This document shows positions 58,480 to 64,000 of a DNA stretch of 64,000 bases, piece after piece. The stretch lies in assembly GCA_024681855.1 (NCBI GenBank), contig JAILAB010000055.1, positions 1-64,000 of the forward strand, written 5' to 3'. Position 1 is the stretch's first letter. Each line of letters starts with the position of its first letter. This DNA comes from Elusimicrobiales bacterium. Its GTDB lineage: Bacteria > Elusimicrobiota > Elusimicrobia > Elusimicrobiales > UBA9959. Below the pieces are notes generated by a model. That model saw only the letters and a list, made by a program, of their open reading frames with translations. It was not told the DNA's origin and did not search any database. Made by a program: the position numbers and the translations under genes.

Positions 58480-59418
58480 ATGTTTAAGAATTTTGATGAG
58501 CTTTATGATGCCGTGCGCGGCCAGACAAACCGCATTGTTATACCTGGCGCAAATAATATTGAGGTTCTGTCTGCCTGCCGCATGGGCCGCGATGAAGGCC
58601 TTATTTCAGGAGGAATCCTTATCGGCCCTGAGAAACAGATACGTGAACTGGCAGCTCAAGCCGGGCTCCCCCTTGAAGGATTTACGATTATAGATAAAAG
58701 CGATTATTCCGATGTGGACAAGGTTTATTCGGAAATGTGCAATCTTGCTGTCGATCTTGTAAAATCCGGCGATGGCGATTTTCTTGTTAAAGGCCTTGTT
58801 GACACAAAATGGTATATGCGTGGAATTTTGCGCAAGGAGGCCAGGGCTTTTCCTGAAGGGAATCTGTTAAGCCATTTCGCATTATTCCAAACGGAGAATT
58901 ACCATAAAATGTTTGTGATAAGCGATGTGGCAGTAGTGCCGGCCCCTACATTGGAACAAAAAGCTAAGATAATAGAAAATTCTGTAGATATTTTGCGTGC
59001 ATTGGGAATAGAAAAGCCTAAGGTTGCCGCAATCTGTCCTGTTGAAAAAGTAAGCCCTAAAATAACCAGCACCGCTGATGCGGCAGAGCTTGTTAAAATG
59101 AACAGAGAGGGTAAAATAAAGAACTGCATTGTGGAAGGCCCTTATGATGTGTATATAGCTTTCTCTAAACAGTTTGCTGAGGAAAAAGGCATTAAAGGCG
59201 CTCTGGTTCCTGGAGATTTAGACCTTGCGCTTATGCCGGAATTAAATTCAGCAAATGTAATGTATAAGGCTATATGTGTTTTTGGCAGAGGAATAAGAAA
59301 CGCTTCTATACTTACCGGTGTTAATATACCTGTAGTTTTGCCATCGCGCGCGGATTCCCCGGAAACAAAGCTTAATTCAATAGCATTGGCATGCTATCTC
59401 AAGGATAAATTCCGCTGA
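58480..59418 (+). CDS. ptb: Phosphate butyryltransferase (phosphate acyltransferase family)
   Basis: DFLVKGLVDTKWYMRGILRKE, SDVAVVPAPTLEQKAKIIENSVDI; adjacent to buk. Confidence 0.92.
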   Translation: MFKNFDELYDAVRGQTNRIVIPGANNIEVLSACRMGRDEGLISGGILIGPEKQIRELAAQAGLPLEGFTIIDKSDYSDVDKVYSEMCNLAVDLVKSGDGDFLVKGLVDTKWYMRGILRKEARAFPEGNLLSHFALFQTENYHKMFVISDVAVVPAPTLEQKAKIIENSVDILRALGIEKPKVAAICPVEKVSPKITSTADAAELVKMNREGKIKNCIVEGPYDVYIAFSKQFAEEKGIKGALVPGDLDLALMPELNSANVMYKAICVFGRGIRNASILTGVNIPVVLPSRADSPETKLNSIALACYLKDKFR

Positions 59419-59515
59419 CATATTTTATTGCAAGCGTTTTCCAAGCTTATGCGTTTTTTGCTTTGCGATGTTTTTATTTGCAGTTATGGCAGAAAAGAAA
59501 GATTTTAGGATAGGA

Positions 59516-59641
59516 ATGAGCCGTTTCAAAAAAAACAGCGTGGAGGCTTATGCTGCGGCAAAAGGGCGCAATTATGCTCAAGCCCGGCGGCGGCATTGCG
59601 GCAGCCATCGCGGAAACCCTAAGAATTTCCAGATACACTAA
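59516..59641 (+). CDS. Possible 41-aa basic small protein
   Basis: MSRFKKNSVEAYAAAKGRNYAQARRRHCGSHRGNPKNFQIH; AGGA 5 nt upstream of ATG. Confidence 0.35.
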   Translation: MSRFKKNSVEAYAAAKGRNYAQARRRHCGSHRGNPKNFQIH

Positions 59642-59700
59642 TTAAGGCGGAAATGCCTTATTAATGCGTCTATGATTTAAATAGAACAGAGGAGAAAATT

Positions 59701-60099
59701 ATGGCCTGGGATTTTATAAAAAAGATTACTGGGAAAGAAGAAGACAAAAAAACTGAGGCAGCTAAGCTGGAAGGAAAATCTGACAAGCCTGTTTCAGAAA
59801 AAACTGATGAGGAGCTGGAGGCCGAGATAAACGCAATCTCTCCGGACATACTGAAGCAGGCAAAAGAACCTGCTCAGAAAGCAATGATAATCCGTATTTA
59901 CCGCCGCCTGCTTGAAGCCGGAATTGACGTAAATGATGACAAGGCTGTAAAGAAGTGGGTTATGAAGCATCCGGAAATAATAAGAGGCGGAGATGTCATC
60001 CAAGTTAAGACGGTTCATAGAGAGCAGCCGAAAATCGGAAGAAATGATCCATGTCCTTGCGGTTCAGGTAAAAAATATAAGAAATGCTGCGGGAAATAA
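59701..60099 (+). CDS. SEC-C motif small protein
   Basis: C-terminal [23 protein letters not shown]. Confidence 0.88.
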   Translation: MAWDFIKKITGKEEDKKTEAAKLEGKSDKPVSEKTDEELEAEINAISPDILKQAKEPAQKAMIIRIYRRLLEAGIDVNDDKAVKKWVMKHPEIIRGGDVIQVKTVHREQPKIGRNDPCPCGSGKKYKKCCGK

Positions 60100-60130
60100 C
60101 AATATACTAAAACTAAACTAATTTATGGAC

Positions 60131-60160
60131 AGAGGCTTCTTGAAGGAAGCCTCTTTTTTA
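60131..60160 (+). terminator. Rho-independent terminator
   Basis: AGAGGCTTC-TTGAAG-GAAGCCTCT then TTTTTA. Confidence 0.93.
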
Positions 60161-60268
60161 TTGCCCGAAAGGCCTATGCTTTGTGGCCTTTTGGCCCTTG
60201 ATTTTTAATCTTAATCTAAATATTATATAAATATAGCACTCTAATTTTGCATTGAATGCGAGGCGACT

Positions 60269-63028
60269 ATGTTTAAAAAAATTTTTTCTTTTTTTGCTAT
60301 TTGCGCATTTCTTTATTTTCTTTCTGCTATTCCGGCTTATTCTAGGGGAATGGAAGGCTTGCCTCAGCAGACGGATAATTCACAGTCTGCGCCTGCAGCC
60401 TCAAATGCTTCGGACAACATGTCTGAGGAGCCTCCTGTTAATGGAGGGGAATTTGCAATTCCTGTAGTTGCACCTGCTGCTCCAGATTCTGAAACGCCTC
60501 CGCAACAGTTAAATCCGGCAGAAATGAGCGACTTGCAAATTTTTAAAACTTTTTACGAGGAAAAACCAGCTTTAGCCGCAACGGCAATGCTTAATACCAT
60601 GGATGATGTCCCTGGCTCGGAGCTAGACGATTTTCAGGATTTATTCTGCAATGAAATAGCTGCCATGATAGTGGCTCTTGACTCTAAATTTAAGTCAGGA
60701 GAACTTTCCGCTGCTGATTATTCGGCCCTTACCAAGAGGCTTGGCGGATATGGCCTGTACACATTGCAGACAGACGCTTATGGTGTGGAAAATCCTAATG
60801 CTGGCCTGGGGCTTGGCATAATGGCCATAGACACTATTCCTGTTAAGCCCGGTGTTAATCCTCGCCCATGGCCCTCTGCTGATTTAAAACCTAGCTCTTC
60901 CATGTCCCAGGCTATGCAAGGCACTCTTATTCCTCCACAGAATGGCATTTCTGCTCAGCTTATCCCTGCAAATGGCAATGGCAAGCCTGTTGAGCTTAAT
61001 CCGGTTCTTGCTCTTATCCCAGCGCATAAAGCTGCCAGAGACGGAGATAATGCCTTATTGCAATCCGCATTGCAGAAAGCGGAGGAATATTTCCCTTCTA
61101 AGCCTAAAATTCATGTGGCAGCGGCTTCCCTCTATTATGAATCCGGGGATTACAAGAAATCAATTTATGCTGCTAATCGCGCCATAGGTCTTAGCAAAAA
61201 TGACCCTGCGGCATATAAAGCTAGGGCTTTAGCCAGAAATGCCATGAATGATAGAAAAGGGGCTATAGAAGATGTTAATAGAGCCGTTGCAATCAATCCG
61301 CAGGATGAATCCGCAAGGCTTCTTTCTCTCCTTATCGCAAGCCGGAAACCTATAAAATCTTATAAAACAATAAGTTCCATACAAGGGATGAAAAGACAGC
61401 TTGGAATTAAGACTGATTCTCGCGATGTCGTGCGCAATGAGCCTGTAAATATTGAAACTTCGGCTATTCCTAAAACAGTTCCTTCAGGGAATGACGGCAG
61501 CGTTTCAACAGATTATGCCAAGTCTAAGGCATACACTAAAACGGCTCAGGCAAAAAATCGTCTTGGAGATTATGACAGCGCTATATCATATGCTTCGCTG
61601 GCTTTGGAAAAAGACCCTGATAACCTGGAAGCATATTTGGAACGCGCAAATGCCTATAATTCCCTTGGGCGTTATGAAGATGTGATAAGAGATACCACTT
61701 ATGTTATTGGCAAGGATGAGAGCAATATGCAGGCTTTCAATCTCCGCTCATGGGCATTGAACCGCAATGAAAATCCTAATGATGCCGCTAAGGATGCTGA
61801 GCGCGCAATCGGAATAAACCCAAATTTTGCTGATGCCTGGTTTAATCATGGGCTTGCCGCTGAAAAGCAGGGCGATTATAAGCGCATGCTGGAAGATTTT
61901 AAGCAGGCAGCTGCTTTGAATGAAAATTATGACAGAAAATATCAGGATGCTCTTGCGCAATATGGCGGCCGGGTTCCTGGTTTTTCAGCTTCCGCGCAGA
62001 ATCAGGCAACTGATTTAGGCAGCGAGGTTCAGGAGCCGGTGGCAAGCCCCATTAGCCGCTATTTCATGCTGCTGATTTTTATGCTGGTTGGCGGAACTCT
62101 TATAGCAATAGGTCTTACGCATGTGCTTCAGGGACAAAATACTGCTAAGAATGATCGCAAAGGACGCGACAAAAATCATGGCGGCGCATCAGCAGCTGGA
62201 ATGATACTTTCCCCATCTGTATTTTATGAAGGCGTTGCCACAGGCAAATATAAAATTGAAAAGAAAGTAGGGGAAGGCGCAATGGGCAAGGTTTACCTTG
62301 CAGTTGACAAGTCTCTTGGCCGCAAGGTTGCTATAAAGAAAATGAATGAGGAGATAAAAGTCAACGAGAGGGAAAAACGCCGTTTCCTTGAAGAGGCTCG
62401 CACAGTTGCCTTGCTGCATCATCCTAATATTGTTGAGATATATACAATATTTGAAGAATCGGGCGATGTTTTCCTTGTTTTTGAATACCTGGAGGGCAAA
62501 ACTCTTGATACTGTTCTTAGCAAAGACATAAGGATGTCTTTCAATAGGGTTAAGGGCATATATGAAGAGGTAGCTAAGGCATTAGACTATGCCCATTCAA
62601 AGAATGTGATTCATCGTGATTTGAAACTTTCTAATATAATGCTTACTGCTGAAGGCTATGTGAAAGTCATGGACTTTGGCCTGGCAGGCCGTGCAATAGA
62701 GGCAAGGGTAAATTCAGGGAATAGGGAAGTTGTTGGTTCTCCAGCGTACATGGCCCCGGAACAGGAAGGAGGGGAATCCTCTGTCCGTTCTGACATATAT
62801 TCATTGGGCGTATGCATGTACGAATCTCTTACCGGAGTTCTTCCCTTCCAAGGCCCGGATTTCCTTAGTCAGAAAACTCATAATTTTTATGAGCCTGTTT
62901 CTCAGTGTGTTCCTGGCTTGCCTAAAGCCATAGATGCTCTTTTGGAAAAATGCCTTGACATTGATCCGAGAAAGCGCTTTGCCAGCGCGGAGGAATTCCG
63001 CAAGGCTTTGGACGCTATTCATTCTTAA
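60269..63028 (+). CDS. Signal peptide-TPR-TM-Ser/Thr protein kinase
   Basis: Signal peptide, TPRs, TM YFMLLIFMLVGGTLIAIGL, kinase motifs VGEGAMGKVYLA, HRDLKLSNIM, DFGLAG, GSPAYMAPEQ. Confidence 0.93.
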   Translation: MFKKIFSFFAICAFLYFLSAIPAYSRGMEGLPQQTDNSQSAPAASNASDNMSEEPPVNGGEFAIPVVAPAAPDSETPPQQLNPAEMSDLQIFKTFYEEKPALAATAMLNTMDDVPGSELDDFQDLFCNEIAAMIVALDSKFKSGELSAADYSALTKRLGGYGLYTLQTDAYGVENPNAGLGLGIMAIDTIPVKPGVNPRPWPSADLKPSSSMSQAMQGTLIPPQNGISAQLIPANGNGKPVELNPVLALIPAHKAARDGDNALLQSALQKAEEYFPSKPKIHVAAASLYYESGDYKKSIYAANRAIGLSKNDPAAYKARALARNAMNDRKGAIEDVNRAVAINPQDESARLLSLLIASRKPIKSYKTISSIQGMKRQLGIKTDSRDVVRNEPVNIETSAIPKTVPSGNDGSVSTDYAKSKAYTKTAQAKNRLGDYDSAISYASLALEKDPDNLEAYLERANAYNSLGRYEDVIRDTTYVIGKDESNMQAFNLRSWALNRNENPNDAAKDAERAIGINPNFADAWFNHGLAAEKQGDYKRMLEDFKQAAALNENYDRKYQDALAQYGGRVPGFSASAQNQATDLGSEVQEPVASPISRYFMLLIFMLVGGTLIAIGLTHVLQGQNTAKNDRKGRDKNHGGASAAGMILSPSVFYEGVATGKYKIEKKVGEGAMGKVYLAVDKSLGRKVAIKKMNEEIKVNEREKRRFLEEARTVALLHHPNIVEIYTIFEESGDVFLVFEYLEGKTLDTVLSKDIRMSFNRVKGIYEEVAKALDYAHSKNVIHRDLKLSNIMLTAEGYVKVMDFGLAGRAIEARVNSGNREVVGSPAYMAPEQEGGESSVRSDIYSLGVCMYESLTGVLPFQGPDFLSQKTHNFYEPVSQCVPGLPKAIDALLEKCLDIDPRKRFASAEEFRKALDAIHS

Positions 63029-63110
63029 TGTCTTTCCTATATTCAAAAGGCTCTGTTAAATGCAATCATTGATGCGGCTTGCTTTAAAAGGCAATGCAAA
63101 GGTTTCTCCG

Positions 63111-63208
63111 TTCTGAACTTGTTTTTCGGTATCTCATTAAACCGTAAAGAGGCTAAAAAGTAAATTCAGCATCTCTGCGGTTTAAAGAGGTCCTGAAACA
63201 AGTTCAGG
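63111..63208. repeat. Long imperfect inverted repeat (REP/palindromic-element-like)
   Basis: Outer arms CTGAACTTGTTT / AAACAAGTTCAG; inner TTAAACCG / CGGTTTAA. Confidence 0.7.
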
Positions 63209-63304
63209 ACTGCGAAGTAATATCTGCATTCTTTATAATTACATTGTATCAATGCTCTTTTTATACAGAGCCATAGAGAACATCATTAAAATTTATGCTG
63301 TTGA

Positions 63305-64000
63305 TTATTTTTTCAGCTTGAAGAGTTTCTTATAGGATATTGAAAAACCTGTTTCAAGGCTATTGCCGAAGCCTGGAATTTTCTTTCCTGTCGCATATAG
63401 CCATTTGGCAAAAATATCTAAGGTTAAATCTTTATATAGGCTTGCTGACAGCTTGCTGTTTATTTCCAGCCTGTCAAGCAAGTCTGCCTTTGTGTCATTA
63501 TGGCTTCTTGCAAAACGCCTGTATGATCCGTCTGAGCTTAGCGTAAAAGCTGTTTTAGGAATGGTTATTTCAAATTTATAACCTGTTTCAGCAGCGAACT
63601 GAGTGTAATAAGGGGAATAAGTATAATTTTGCTCTGTGGTTAAGCCTAAGTAAAATTCCTTTACATAATTGCCTTCAAAGAGCTTTAGGCCGCTTTTTCC
63701 GCGTAATATTTTTTTTAGGTTTTCTCCATCATTTTTTGTAAATTCTGTTTCCCAGCCGGCAGATGCAAAAGGGCCTAATGCCAGAGAGCCTAGCCTTCCA
63801 TTAAAATTTTTCCATTTATATTTTGTTTCGCCTTCGTATAGAAGACTGTCAACATTTTCAGATGTGTGGCTAGGGAAAACTATTTTGCCATAATCAGCTT
63901 TTACTCCCAAGTCAAGACGGAAACGCCCTGAATAAAATTCTGAAATTAATGCGGCTGAGCCTCTTATGGTTGTCTGGTTTTCTGTGCTTAGCTGTGATTC
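63305..64000 (-). CDS. Outer-membrane beta-barrel protein, 5' end beyond window
   Basis: Open frame continues past 63910 to window end; alternating beta-strand pattern, C-terminal FSISYKKLFKLKK. Confidence 0.6.
   Translation of the reverse strand, partial: ESQLSTENQTTIRGSAALISEFYSGRFRLDLGVKADYGKIVFPSHTSENVDSLLYEGETKYKWKNFNGRLGSLALGPFASAGWETEFTKNDGENLKKILRGKSGLKLFEGNYVKEFYLGLTTEQNYTYSPYYTQFAAETGYKFEITIPKTAFTLSSDGSYRRFARSHNDTKADLLDRLEINSKLSASLYKDLTLDIFAKWLYATGKKIPGFGNSLETGFSISYKKLFKLKK

Noticed and set aside
1-64000. CRISPR array, tRNA/rRNA genes, transposase or prophage
   Set aside because: No regular spaced repeats, cloverleaf genes or transposase/integrase motifs seen by eye

Overview
The window holds mostly housekeeping bacterial chromosome. 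Gene order, PorV-like/FN3 surface genes and butyrate kinase suggest an Elusimicrobiota-like gram-negative, but that is inference and no 16S is present. Left part: outer-membrane barrel (5' truncated), dnaX, recR, comEC, glnS, nadK, recN, gltX, a 1460-aa acidic GYF-like membrane protein, pilT, radC, an MGMT-like gene, a TPR-SpoIID protein and an ECF sigma/anti-sigma/periplasmic trio. Centre: a compact S10-spc-alpha ribosomal superoperon (rplC to rplQ, without rpsJ at the head and without rpmD) with a highly structured leader, running into mreBCD-mrdA-rodA, DUF2344, rng and two AMIN/Amidase_3 paralogs flanking murI. Right part: an NTT/MFS-like transporter, a PorV-like protein plus a large FN3 protein with a FlgD/T9SS-like C-terminal domain, buk-ptb, a SEC-C protein, a periplasmic-TPR/cytoplasmic Ser/Thr kinase and a 5'-truncated outer-membrane protein. 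I saw no CRISPR, tRNA, rRNA or transposase. Strongest second-look items: a dnaX A10 slippage site with an immediate -1 stop and a downstream hairpin; a predicted pseudo-amidase (catalytic Glu to Phe) paired with an intact paralog around murI; a ComEC with a degenerate metallo-beta-lactamase motif; a TPR-TM-kinase with topology opposite to PknB; the rplC leader RNA; the giant GYF-acidic-TM protein next to pilT; and the PorV/FN3-CTD secretion pair.
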